Assembly: GCA_007116445.1 (NCBI GenBank)
Contig: SKIM01000036.1
Coordinates: 1-20,448, forward strand
Reading direction: 5' to 3'
DNA from: Natronohydrobacter sp.
Lineage (GTDB): Bacteria; Pseudomonadota; Alphaproteobacteria; Rhodobacterales; Rhodobacteraceae
Length of the DNA stretch: 20,448 nucleotides
Both the position numbers and the translations under genes were made by a program. Under the pieces are notes generated by a model. The model was not told the origin of the DNA and made no database searches. It worked only from the letters and a program-made list of their open reading frames with translations. Shown here in pieces: positions 13,278 to 20,448 of this stretch (its first letter is position 1; every line of letters starts with the position of its first letter).

Positions 13278-14186
13278 CTATTCGTGTTGCTGAGCCGCTT
13301 CATGCGCGGCAATCCGTTCCAGTTCCCTATGACGTTTAGACACCTGCCATCCAGACTCTGCAAGGGCATTTGCCAGTTTATCTGTTGTCGCGACAGACCT
13401 GTGTTGCCCTCCGGTGCAACCAAAACCGATAGAGAGCTGCGCTTTCCCCTCACGCGCGTATTCAGGCAAGAGCATTTCAACCAAACCTAGCACACGACTG
13501 AAAAAATCGGCAAAGCGCGGGTCTTGCGTGACATGGTCGGAAACGGCGCGATTGCGCCCGTCAAGATAGCGCAACTCGGGTGACCAGTGTGGATTGCTCA
13601 GAAAACGGCAGTCAAACACCAGATCTACCCCGACTGGAATGCCACGACGGTAGGAAAACGAAACGATATTGACATGCATCACACCGCTATTCGCAGTTGC
13701 AAACTGTGCCTTGATCTGGTCACGCAGGTCATGCGGGGTCATGTTCTCGGTCTCAATCAGGATATCCGCGCGCAGCCGAACCGGGCGCAACAGACGTGCT
13801 TCCAGTTCAATCCCGACCCGCGCCTGCTCCTCCGGGCTCAGCGGGTGACGTCTCCGGGTCTCCGAATATCGCCGGATCAGGGTATTCACTGAACAGTCGA
13901 GATAAACGAGATCGAAGTCAAATCGTGGCGACGCAGAGAGCGTTTCGACCAGTGTGAGCAGCGCATTCACCGAAAAATCACGGTTTCTCGGATCGAGCAC
14001 CAAGGCAAGTGGCCGTTCCAACGGGGCGGCGATCAGCGGTGGCACGAGAGATATGGGCATGTTGTCGATGGCCTCATATCCCAGATCCTCGAATACCTTG
14101 AGCGCGGAGCTGCGCCCGGCCCCCGAAGGACCAGTCAGCAAAACCAGTCGCGCAGCAGGGTCGTGTTCAGGACTAACGGGCTCCAT
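13278..14186 (-). CDS. rapZ: RapZ/YvcJ-family nucleotide-binding RNase adapter
   Basis: A 302-residue protein with a P-loop GPSGAGRS (19-26), the DNMP motif (41-44), and the C-terminal signature GCTGGQHRS (256-264) of the RapZ/YvcJ family. In E. coli RapZ guides RNase E to the small RNA GlmZ and senses glucosamine-6-phosphate; the function in alphaproteobacteria is not established. Many relatives lie next to hprK or PTS genes, as here. The start overlaps the end of hprK by 14 bp and the stop is 8 bp from the EIIA start, so it belongs to the regulatory PTS operon. Confidence 0.95.
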   Translation of the reverse strand: MEPVSPEHDPAARLVLLTGPSGAGRSSALKVFEDLGYEAIDNMPISLVPPLIAAPLERPLALVLDPRNRDFSVNALLTLVETLSASPRFDFDLVYLDCSVNTLIRRYSETRRRHPLSPEEQARVGIELEARLLRPVRLRADILIETENMTPHDLRDQIKAQFATANSGVMHVNIVSFSYRRGIPVGVDLVFDCRFLSNPHWSPELRYLDGRNRAVSDHVTQDPRFADFFSRVLGLVEMLLPEYAREGKAQLSIGFGCTGGQHRSVATTDKLANALAESGWQVSKRHRELERIAAHEAAQQHE

Positions 14187-14640
14187 GCTCAGATTCCTGC
14201 ATCCAGTTCTGCCCTATGACATAGTGCTTGACACCCAGCGCGAAAACACGGGACGGGCTGCGACGCAGTTTTGTGACCGACACGCCAAGGATCTGCATGC
14301 TATGCCGCGCTGGCAAACGCGCCGTTTCCTGCTCGGACAAGTCAATCACAAGGACCAGATCCACATCCGCTACGGGCGCGACGCGCAACAGTCCAAGCCC
14401 GCGCAGTTCAATCAGTCCACGCAGTTGGTCTGGCGCGCCTATGCGAAGCCCGTCCTGATGCCTGTAGATTTTCGTCTGATCATCAGAAACCAGACACGCG
14501 CCCGCGTCGATCAGCTCTAGCGCCAACTCTGACTTGCCCGCCCCAGACGAACCCAGGATAAATACTCCCGCCCAACCACCGCCAGTCTCGAATGCAACGG
14601 CAGAGCCGTGCCGCAGTTCCACATCAGGCGTTTTGCTCAT
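14173..14640 (-). CDS. hprK: HPr kinase/phosphorylase, short alphaproteobacterial form
   Basis: A 155-residue protein corresponding only to the C-terminal kinase domain of HprK/P; the N-terminal domain of Gram-positive enzymes is absent, as is usual in alphaproteobacteria. The P-loop is GSSGAGKSE (30-38), the SDDQTKI segment follows at 52-58, and the family signature appears as IELRGLGLL. It phosphorylates or dephosphorylates Ser46 of HPr, linking HPr to cell energy state. The ATG overlaps the chvG stop (ATGA at 14637-14640), indicating coupled translation with the sensor kinase. Its end overlaps the rapZ start. Confidence 0.94.
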   Translation of the reverse strand: MSKTPDVELRHGSAVAFETGGGWAGVFILGSSGAGKSELALELIDAGACLVSDDQTKIYRHQDGLRIGAPDQLRGLIELRGLGLLRVAPVADVDLVLVIDLSEQETARLPARHSMQILGVSVTKLRRSPSRVFALGVKHYVIGQNWMQESEHGAR

Positions 14641-16304
14641 AGCGGCAGCCCCACCACAAAGCGCGCGCCAAGTGGTGGGCTATCCGGGTCCGCATCAGGC
14701 GGGCGGATGTTTTCGGCCCAGATCACCCCTTGATGAGCCTCGATGATCTGTTTGGAAATGGCCAGGCCAAGCCCGGAGTGATTGCCGAATTGCTGGACCG
14801 GACGTTCTGAATAGAAGCGCTTGAACACTTTTTTCAGCGCATTGTCAGGAATGCCCGGCCCGGTATCTTCCACAACCACGAGAACCCGATCATGACGCTG
14901 GCGCGCCCAGACCCGTACCGCATCCCCGTCTTCACAAAACGAAATCGCGTTGGTTATAAGATTGACGAAAACCTGCGCCAGGCGTCCCTCCAACCCGGTC
15001 ACGATAATCTTGTCTTCCGGCAGAATCTTGATGAATTCCACCCCTTTTTCGCGCGCTTCCTGCGAAAGGTGCTGACAGAGATTGCTCAGAAGCAAGACCA
15101 GATCGAAATCTTCCTGTTCTTCCTTGACCAGTTCAGCATCAAGGCGCGACGCATTCGACGTATCCGATACCAATCGATCGAGCCGGCGGACATCATGCTC
15201 GATCACTTCCAGAAGGCGCTGGATCTGATCCTCGCGCTTGGCCATCCGCATACTGCCCACAGCGGAACGCAAGGACGCCAGCGGGTTCTTGATTTCATGC
15301 GCCACATCCGCGGCGAATTGTTCATTGGCTTCGACACGGTCGTAGAGTGCGCTGACAATTCCACGCATTGCGCGCGACAGATCGCCAATCTCGTCAGGGC
15401 GTCCTGAAAGATCCGGGATTCTGACACGCGCGCCGGGCTGATTCTTGCGCGCATCCCGCCTTTTGCCAAGCTCGGCCGCCATGGCGAGATCCGCAAGCGG
15501 GTTCGCGATGGTCGAGGCCAGCACAAAACTCAAGCCAAGCGAAACGAGAACCGCAATCAGAAAGAACTGATAGATCTGCTCGCGCTCCTGACGCATGAGC
15601 AAAGCCGTATCATCTGACGCCCGCCACAAAAAAACAGCACCTGCGAACTCATTGTCCGAGATGACAGGCGCGCTCGCGGCAAGCCACATCTCCTCCGTTC
15701 CCGCTCCGGAGGTGTAGCTTGCCATCACGCCCTGCTGATTGCGTAGAAACATGTCTTCAGCGACGGCTTCGAAACTGCGGCCATTCCCTTCCCCACGGTC
15801 GATCGGGATCATCGAGGTCATCGCCGTCCAGATCGTCGTCAGGAAATTGCTGATGGGAGTGCCACGTTGCTTGACCAGTTGCGACATGTCCGGCGCGGTG
15901 CCACGAAATCGCTGCAGCGGCGCACCTTCCGCGTCCAGCAACAGGATTTCGAAGCGTTCGTTGATCGCGATATCGGCAGAAAGCGCACGATACAGATTGT
16001 CGGATTGGCCATTCCCCGCCAGAGCGGCGAGGATTTGCACATTGGCACCAAGGGTTTCTTCCTGCTGACGCAAAAAGGAATCGCGCACCGGGTTGGTGAA
16101 TAGGATGCCCACAATCAACAAGACCAGCGCGACGAGGTTGAACAGCGCAATCTTCCGTGCGAGCGGCGAATTCGAAATGCTCCGCAAGCCGCGCCGCGCA
16201 CGCGAGGCGCGAACCTCGTTTTCGACCGCATCCCCCGGCCCGACCCAGTCATCCCCCAGAACGATGTCCGTTCTTGACGCTACTGACTCCGTGCGCACAT
16301 TCAC
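14637..16304 (-). CDS. chvG: Sensor histidine kinase ChvG
   Basis: A 555-residue inner-membrane sensor kinase. It has an Arg-rich cytoplasmic N-terminus, a first membrane helix at about 53-70, a periplasmic sensing domain, and a second helix at about 245-266. A HAMP-like linker follows, then the phospho-acceptor His336 in FAADVAHEIKNPLASLRSA. The ATPase domain shows NLITNA (448-453), DTGPGIP (480-486) and a late GLGLAI box. The arrangement matches ChvG/ExoS/BatS, which senses acid or envelope stress and phosphorylates ChvI. The start is GTG at 16304 with a weak GAGCGG site. It lies 42 bp after chvI, and its stop overlaps hprK. Confidence 0.95.
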   Translation of the reverse strand: MNVRTESVASRTDIVLGDDWVGPGDAVENEVRASRARRGLRSISNSPLARKIALFNLVALVLLIVGILFTNPVRDSFLRQQEETLGANVQILAALAGNGQSDNLYRALSADIAINERFEILLLDAEGAPLQRFRGTAPDMSQLVKQRGTPISNFLTTIWTAMTSMIPIDRGEGNGRSFEAVAEDMFLRNQQGVMASYTSGAGTEEMWLAASAPVISDNEFAGAVFLWRASDDTALLMRQEREQIYQFFLIAVLVSLGLSFVLASTIANPLADLAMAAELGKRRDARKNQPGARVRIPDLSGRPDEIGDLSRAMRGIVSALYDRVEANEQFAADVAHEIKNPLASLRSAVGSMRMAKREDQIQRLLEVIEHDVRRLDRLVSDTSNASRLDAELVKEEQEDFDLVLLLSNLCQHLSQEAREKGVEFIKILPEDKIIVTGLEGRLAQVFVNLITNAISFCEDGDAVRVWARQRHDRVLVVVEDTGPGIPDNALKKVFKRFYSERPVQQFGNHSGLGLAISKQIIEAHQGVIWAENIRPPDADPDSPPLGARFVVGLPL

Positions 16305-16346
16305 ACCCGCTCGATCTCGATGGGGCCTGCCCGCATCGCGCGTATA

Positions 16347-17045
16347 TTACGCTTCGTTATATTTATAGCCAATTCCGTAAAGCGTTTCGATCGATGAGAA
16401 TTCCTCGTCAACACTCCGCATTTTCTTGCGCAGGCGCTTGATATGGCTGTCAATCGTCCTGTCATCGACATAGACCTGATCCTCATAGGCCACATCCATC
16501 AACTGATCGCGCGACTTGACGACGCCAGGCCGCTGCGCCAGGGCCTGAAGCAGCAGGAATTCCGTGACAGTCAAGGTTACGTCCTGCCCCTTCCACTTCA
16601 CCTGGTGGCGCAGCGGGTCCATTTCCAGCTGCCCCCGCACCAGCACCTTGGACTCTTCGGACGCGTCCGGACCCGCATCAAGCGCCTGCTTGCGCCGCAA
16701 GAGCGCGCGGATGCGTTCCACCAGCAGACGCTGCGAGAATGGTTTCTTGACATAGTCATCCGCGCCCATCCGCAGCCCCAGCACTTCGTCGATTTCATCA
16801 TCCTTGGATGTAAGGAAGATGATCGGCATCTGCGTCTTCTGACGAAGGCGCTGCAAAAGCTCCATCCCGTCCATCCGGGGCATTTTCATGTCAAGCACAG
16901 CCATATCAGGCATCTTGCGGTTGAACGCATCAAGCGCCGCCTGACCGTCATTATAGGTCTCGACGTCAAATCCTTCTGCCTCAAGGCAAATCGATACGGA
17001 TGTAAGAATGTTGCGGTCGTCATCAACCAAAGCGATTAGCGACAT
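16347..17045 (-). CDS. chvI: Response regulator ChvI (OmpR family)
   Basis: A 232-residue transcription factor. The receiver domain has DDD at 8-10, phospho-acceptor Asp52 in LDMKMPRMDG, Thr79 and Lys101 (DDYVKKPF). The C-terminal winged-helix DNA-binding domain includes LTVTEFLLLQALAQRPG and DRTIDSHIKRLRKKM. It is the partner of ChvG in the next gene. Upstream of the ATG is AAGGA with 7-nt spacing. The gene is first in the leftward operon and divergent from pckA, an arrangement also known in Rhizobiales. Likely targets are envelope and acid-response genes; autoregulation is plausible but no box is identified. Confidence 0.96.
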   Translation of the reverse strand: MSLIALVDDDRNILTSVSICLEAEGFDVETYNDGQAALDAFNRKMPDMAVLDMKMPRMDGMELLQRLRQKTQMPIIFLTSKDDEIDEVLGLRMGADDYVKKPFSQRLLVERIRALLRRKQALDAGPDASEESKVLVRGQLEMDPLRHQVKWKGQDVTLTVTEFLLLQALAQRPGVVKSRDQLMDVAYEDQVYVDDRTIDSHIKRLRKKMRSVDEEFSSIETLYGIGYKYNEA

Positions 17046-17396
17046 TTGCCTGTCCTTCTGATTTTTGCTCGATACGGCATTTTCTGCCTTAATTTTGACA
17101 TAGAATTACCCAAACCACGCCCTTCCGCAACAAAATAACAGTCCGCAAGCGCGATGTCGGGTGATTCGCCGCACCGTGCGTGCCAAATGGCAACAGTCAC
17201 TTTGCACAACTATTCCTTTATGTTGCGCTAACGTCCGCTTGGTTGCGCTAACTTGCCAAAACGAGCCTAGGATTACTTGCCGCCGTGGTGCTATACGGCG
17301 CAAATATCTCAAACGGCAGAATGTCGATCACCCGCTGGAACGCCCGCACAGGCGAACACCCACCCTCCCGAATACGCGCCAGATGGAGCAGTCACG
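17046..17396. promoter_or_regulatory. 351-bp divergent chvI / pckA regulatory region
   Basis: This region carries the promoters of the chvI operon and of pckA. It includes AT-rich patches around 17080-17105, the direct-repeat pair at 17222-17252, and a GGAG ribosome binding site for pckA at 17385-17388, 8 nt before its ATG. No promoter hexamer pair could be assigned with confidence on either strand. I see no additional gene in it. Confidence 0.6.
17222..17252 (+). promoter_or_regulatory. Pair of 11-bp direct repeats, candidate pckA operator
   Basis: GTTGCGCTAAC occurs at 17222-17232 and again, identical, at 17242-17252. The start-to-start distance is 20 bp, close to two helical turns, so bound proteins would sit on the same DNA face. 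Each copy also has GTT-N5-AAC symmetry. A LacI-family regulator (PckR) is known to control pckA in rhizobia; assignment here is inference. Confidence 0.55.
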
Positions 17397-18995
17397 ATGA
17401 CAACACCCCGTGTAAACCCCAATAAGCGCCTTGAAGATCAGGGCATTATCGGCGTTTCGAAAGTGCATTACAATCTGCTCGAACCCGCGCTGATCGAAGC
17501 GGCGTTGAAGCGTGGCGAAGGACATCTGGGATTGGGCGGTGCGTTTCTGGTCGCGACCGGAACGCATACGGGTCGATCGCCGAAAGACAAGTTCGTGGTG
17601 CGCACGCCTGAGGTGGAAAACACCATCTGGTGGGACAACAATGCTCCGATGACCGAAGCGGCCTTCGACCGGTTGCACGCCGATATGCTGGCCCATCTTC
17701 AGGGCGGAGAAGTCTTCGTGCAGGATCTCTTCGGGGGCGCGGACCCGGAGCATCGCCTCGATGTGCGCGTCGTCACTGAACTGGCATGGCATGGCTTGTT
17801 CATTCGTCACATGCTGCGCCGTCCGGAAGCCGATGAGCTGCAACATTTCGACCCGGAATTCACGATCATCAACTGCCCGAGCTTCAAGGCCGATCCCGCG
17901 CGCCATGGCTGCCGTTCGGAAACCGTGATCGCGCTGAACCTGACGCGCAAGATCATCCTGATCGCCAACACGGCCTATGCTGGCGAGAACAAGAAATCCG
18001 TATTCACGCTGCTCAATTATCTGCTGCCAGAGAAAGGCATCATGCCGATGCATTGCTCGGCCAATCATGCGTTGGACAATCCTGACGATGCCGCCGTGTT
18101 TTTCGGATTGTCCGGGACCGGCAAGACAACGCTTTCGGCGGATCCGTCGCGCCTGTTGATCGGCGATGACGAACATGGCTGGTCCAATAGCGGAATCTTC
18201 AATTTCGAAGGGGGCTGCTACGCCAAGACCATCAATCTTGATGCCGAGGCCGAGCCAGAGATCTATGCCACGACCCACCGGTTTGGCAGCGTGGTCGAAA
18301 ACATGGTCTTTGACCCCGACACGCTCGAGTTGGATTTCACGGATGCGAGCCTGACTGCAAATACCCGGGTTGCCTATCCGCTTGACGCGATTTCCAACGC
18401 CTCGCCGAGCTCGTTGGGCGGTGTGCCGAAGAATATCATCATGCTGACCTGCGATGCGTTCGGTGTGCTGCCGCCCATCGCGCGGCTGACACCTGCGCAG
18501 GCGATGTATCATTTCCTGTCTGGCTTCACCTCGAAAGTCGCCGGAACCGAACAAGGGGTGACAGAGCCGCAACCGACATTCTCGACCTGTTTCGGTGCGC
18601 CCTTCATGCCGCGCAGACCAGAAGTTTACGGCAAGTTGTTACAGCAGAAGATCGCCGAATTTGGTGCGGAATGCTGGCTGGTGAATACAGGCTGGACCGG
18701 TGGCGCCTATGGGGCAGGCTCGCGGATGCCGATCAAGGCCACGCGCGCGCTTCTGAGTGCAGCGCTCGAAGGGTCGCTGAAGACAGCAACCTTCCGACGC
18801 GATCCGAATTTCGGCTTTGAGGTGCCTGTCTCGGTTGCCGGTGTCCCTGATGTTCTGCTCGATCCGCGCCGGACATGGGAAGACCCTGCGGCTTATGACG
18901 CTCAGGCTGCCAAACTGGTCAGCATGTTCGCCGAGAATTTTGCGCAATACGCGCCCTTCATCGATGACGAGGTCAAGCAGGCCGCGATCGGGTGA
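17397..18995 (+). CDS. pckA: Phosphoenolpyruvate carboxykinase (ATP)
   Basis: A 532-residue cytoplasmic enzyme converting oxaloacetate and ATP to phosphoenolpyruvate, the committed step of gluconeogenesis from TCA intermediates. The substrate loop GTHTGRSPKDK is at 55-65, the nucleotide P-loop GLSGTGKTT at 237-245, followed by GDDEHGWS, and the C-terminal half contains TGWTGGAYG. The length is normal. The ATG at 17397 is chosen from the GGAG site 8 nt upstream and from the family N-terminus; the frame stays open to 17277 but that extension has no support. It is divergent from the chvI operon, and a strong terminator follows the stop within 25 bp. Confidence 0.98.
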   Translation: MTTPRVNPNKRLEDQGIIGVSKVHYNLLEPALIEAALKRGEGHLGLGGAFLVATGTHTGRSPKDKFVVRTPEVENTIWWDNNAPMTEAAFDRLHADMLAHLQGGEVFVQDLFGGADPEHRLDVRVVTELAWHGLFIRHMLRRPEADELQHFDPEFTIINCPSFKADPARHGCRSETVIALNLTRKIILIANTAYAGENKKSVFTLLNYLLPEKGIMPMHCSANHALDNPDDAAVFFGLSGTGKTTLSADPSRLLIGDDEHGWSNSGIFNFEGGCYAKTINLDAEAEPEIYATTHRFGSVVENMVFDPDTLELDFTDASLTANTRVAYPLDAISNASPSSLGGVPKNIIMLTCDAFGVLPPIARLTPAQAMYHFLSGFTSKVAGTEQGVTEPQPTFSTCFGAPFMPRRPEVYGKLLQQKIAEFGAECWLVNTGWTGGAYGAGSRMPIKATRALLSAALEGSLKTATFRRDPNFGFEVPVSVAGVPDVLLDPRRTWEDPAAYDAQAAKLVSMFAENFAQYAPFIDDEVKQAAIG

Positions 18996-19017
18996 ATGCG
19001 GCGCAAAGCATCAGATG

Positions 19018-19048
19018 AAAAGCCCCATGCCAGCGCATGGGGCTTTTT
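19018..19048 (+). terminator. Rho-independent terminator of pckA
   Basis: AGCCCCATGC (19021-19030) and GCATGGGGCT (19035-19044) form a perfect 10-bp stem with a CAGC loop. It is extended by three A-T pairs and followed by a T-run (19044-19048). The A-run on the left flank makes it potentially bidirectional. It starts about 25 bp after the pckA stop. Confidence 0.92.
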
Positions 19049-19062
19049 GCTTTGATTATGTA

Positions 19063-19120
19063 GGGGGCTTTGCCCCCGTCCCGCTGCGCGGGCCTCCCCC
19101 AGGATATTTGGGCAAGGATG
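19063..19120. repeat. GC-rich double-hairpin intergenic repeat, Rhodobacteraceae type
   Basis: Two adjacent small hairpins are present: GGGGGC-TTT-GCCCCC (19063-19077) and CCCGC-TGC-GCGGG (19080-19092). They are followed by CCTCCCCCAGGATATTTGGG and GATGAA. I recall a similar order (Cs-rich block, GGATATTT, GATGAA) as a frequent intergenic repeat in Rhodobacteraceae genomes. Only one copy is in this window, so repetition is not shown here. It lies between pckA and the 3' end of puuD and may also act as a terminator for puuD. Confidence 0.55.
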
Positions 19121-19123
19121 AAA

Positions 19124-20353
19124 TCACGATCCTGTGGCGCTACGAAACCATGTAATGATCTGCTGTCGCGCCTGATCGTCCATCAGCACCGTGCTGCCCG
19201 GAGGCATTGCATGGCTGATCCCTGATTGCAGATAGATCGTCTGTGCTGCGCGCGCAATCTGAGCTTCAGTTTCGAGGAGAATGCCCTTGGGGGCCCAATG
19301 CAACCCCGGCCAGAGCGGCTGCTCGGCATGGCACATGGAGCAATGCCCGACCACAGTCCAATAAGCATCTTCGAAATGCGGGTCCATGGCGAAGCGGGCA
19401 ATCGATGCGGGCAGGCTGGCGCTTTCTTCCTGCGCTTCGCCAGGTTGACCGAGTGTCGACAGCCAGATGATTGCGATGAAAAGCGCGGTCGTGGCCCCCC
19501 AAGTCCACCATTTATACCCCCCGCCCATGTGCATTGTGTTGAAGAAATGCCGGATCGTGACACCCATGAGGAAAACAAGCCCCGCAATCAGCCAATTGTA
19601 TTCCGAGGCGAAGGCCAGCGGATAATGGTTGGACAGCATCAGAAACAGCACTGGCAGCGTCAGGTAATTGTTGTGTGTCGAGCGCTGTTTGGCGATCTTG
19701 CCGTATTTTGCATCCGGCGTCCGGCCCGCACGCAAATCGGCCACCACGATCTTCTGATTGGGAATGATGATCATGAAGACATTGGCGCTCATGATGGTGG
19801 CCGTAAATGCACCAAGGTGCAAAAGTGCCGCGCGGCCCGTAAACACCTGTGTATAGCCCCAGGCCATGATCACGAGCAGCACGAACAAAAGCACCAACAA
19901 CCGCGTGTTATCCTCGCCAAAGCGCGACTTGCACAGCGCGTCATAGATCAGCCAGCCGACAGCCAGCGAGGCGACCGAGAGCGCGATGGCCTGCCACACC
20001 TCGAGATCCGCAACCGTTCGGTCTATAAGGTAGAATTCTGCGCCGACATAATAGACGAGTGCCAAAAGCGCGAAGCCTGACAACCAGGTGACATAGCTTT
20101 GCCATTTGTGCCAGATCAGATGATCGGGCATCTTGTCGGGGGCAACCAGATACTTCTGGATGTGATAAAACCCACCGCCATGGACCTGCCATTCCTCGCC
20201 ATGTGCACCCGGCGCGAGCGAAGGTGACTTTCGCAGCCCAAGATCGAGGGCGATGAAATAGAAACTTGATCCAATCCACGCAATGGCCGTGATCACATGC
20301 AACCAACGCACGGCAAACTCCGCCCACGCCCCCCAGACTGCCAGTTCCAGCAT
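19124..20353 (-). CDS. puuD: Urate hydroxylase PuuD, membrane protein with cytochrome c domain
   Basis: A 409-residue protein. The N-terminal 300 residues hold about eight membrane helices of the DUF989/PuuD family, including WLHVITAIAWIGSSFYFIALD, HNNYLTLPVLFLMLSNHYP and HFFNTMHMGGGYKWWTWG. A linker leads to a C-terminal cytochrome c domain with the haem site Cys338-Ser-Met-Cys341-His342, and the probable axial Met is Met383 in HAMPPGS. PuuD oxidises urate to 5-hydroxyisourate in purine breakdown, passing electrons to the respiratory chain rather than to oxygen. The ATG at 20353 has AAGGA 7 nt upstream. No other purine-catabolism gene is in the window; such genes may lie beyond the right edge. 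Confidence 0.92.
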   Translation of the reverse strand: MLELAVWGAWAEFAVRWLHVITAIAWIGSSFYFIALDLGLRKSPSLAPGAHGEEWQVHGGGFYHIQKYLVAPDKMPDHLIWHKWQSYVTWLSGFALLALVYYVGAEFYLIDRTVADLEVWQAIALSVASLAVGWLIYDALCKSRFGEDNTRLLVLLFVLLVIMAWGYTQVFTGRAALLHLGAFTATIMSANVFMIIIPNQKIVVADLRAGRTPDAKYGKIAKQRSTHNNYLTLPVLFLMLSNHYPLAFASEYNWLIAGLVFLMGVTIRHFFNTMHMGGGYKWWTWGATTALFIAIIWLSTLGQPGEAQEESASLPASIARFAMDPHFEDAYWTVVGHCSMCHAEQPLWPGLHWAPKGILLETEAQIARAAQTIYLQSGISHAMPPGSTVLMDDQARQQIITWFRSATGS

Positions 20354-20448
20354 CGCATCATCCTTTCATGTCGTGCATGATCGCAGCCTATACCAACGCG
20401 CCGCTTTCTGTTAATTCAAGAAAACACCCATCACTTTCAAATGCAGCC
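20354..20448 (-). promoter_or_regulatory. Upstream region of puuD, cut by the window edge
   Basis: It contains the AAGGA ribosome binding site of puuD and AT-richer sequence around 20405-20440 that may include its promoter. No hexamers or operator can be assigned. No coding sequence is recognised. Confidence 0.35.

Noticed and set aside
17328..18572. 414-codon open frame on the - strand opposite pckA
   Set aside because: It lies fully antisense to pckA, shows no family motif, and its composition mirrors the real gene.
1..20448. tRNA, rRNA or CRISPR array
   Set aside because: No cloverleaf-like segment with a T-loop GGTTCRA pattern, no rRNA-like stretch and no regularly spaced repeats were seen on reading either strand.

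Overview
The window looks like chromosome of an alphaproteobacterium of the Rhodobacterales (Rhodobacteraceae/Roseobacter type). The sequence is GC-rich. Several gene neighbourhoods match ones I recall from that group: chvI-chvG-hprK-rapZ-manX-ptsH divergent from pckA, and mutY divergent from a DUF721/dciA-dsbA pair. A GC-rich intergenic repeat downstream of pckA also resembles one common in Rhodobacteraceae. The assignment rests on recognition by eye; no search was run. Most of the window is core chromosome. The only mobile DNA I can see is the tail of an insertion sequence at the left edge.

Layout, left to right. (1) 1-168: 3' end of an IS3-like transposase gene and its probable right end. 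(2) 412-2622 (-): an orphan membrane-bound hybrid histidine kinase, followed by a 443-bp gene-free stretch with short palindromes. (3) 3066-5159 (-): glyA with a downstream alpha/beta hydrolase. Divergent from glyA is nadK (+), which meets a DCC-family CxxC protein (-) tail to tail with no spacer. (4) 6107-9276 (-): mutY, gloA (ATGA overlap with mutY), alkB and the DCC protein, one same-strand run. (5) 9378-11700 (+): dciA-like DUF721 gene, dsbA-like gene (ATGA overlap) and a class III CoA-transferase, closed by a strong hairpin terminator shared with a convergent outer-membrane beta-barrel gene (11781-12401, -). (6) 12583-17045 (-): six regulatory genes, chvI to ptsH. (7) 17397-18995 (+): pckA, with a textbook terminator and a repeat element behind it. 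(8) 19124-20353 (-): puuD, a membrane urate hydroxylase with a C-terminal cytochrome c domain.

How the genes fit together. The central unit is a regulatory circuit. The ChvG/ChvI envelope-stress/acid-sensing two-component system shares an operon with HPr kinase/phosphorylase, RapZ, a mannose-type EIIA and HPr. No sugar-transporting EIIB/EIIC and no EI are present, so this is a regulatory rather than a transport PTS. HPr keeps both canonical phosphorylation sites (His15 and Ser46), and the short HprK keeps its kinase P-loop. The divergent pckA gene, for gluconeogenic PEP synthesis, links the cluster to PEP supply, and PEP is the PTS phosphoryl donor. The remaining genes cover folate/one-carbon metabolism (glyA), NADP synthesis (nadK), oxidised-base repair (mutY), methylglyoxal detoxification (gloA), alkane oxidation (alkB), replication helicase loading (dciA) and purine catabolism (puuD).

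I found no wholly new multi-gene system. The points most worth a second look are: the pairing of alkB with a small CxxC protein and no visible rubredoxin; a pair of 11-bp direct repeats exactly 20 bp apart upstream of pckA; two perfect inverted repeats in front of the outer-membrane protein gene; the Rhodobacteraceae-type repeat after pckA; and a CoA-transferase where I would expect smc.
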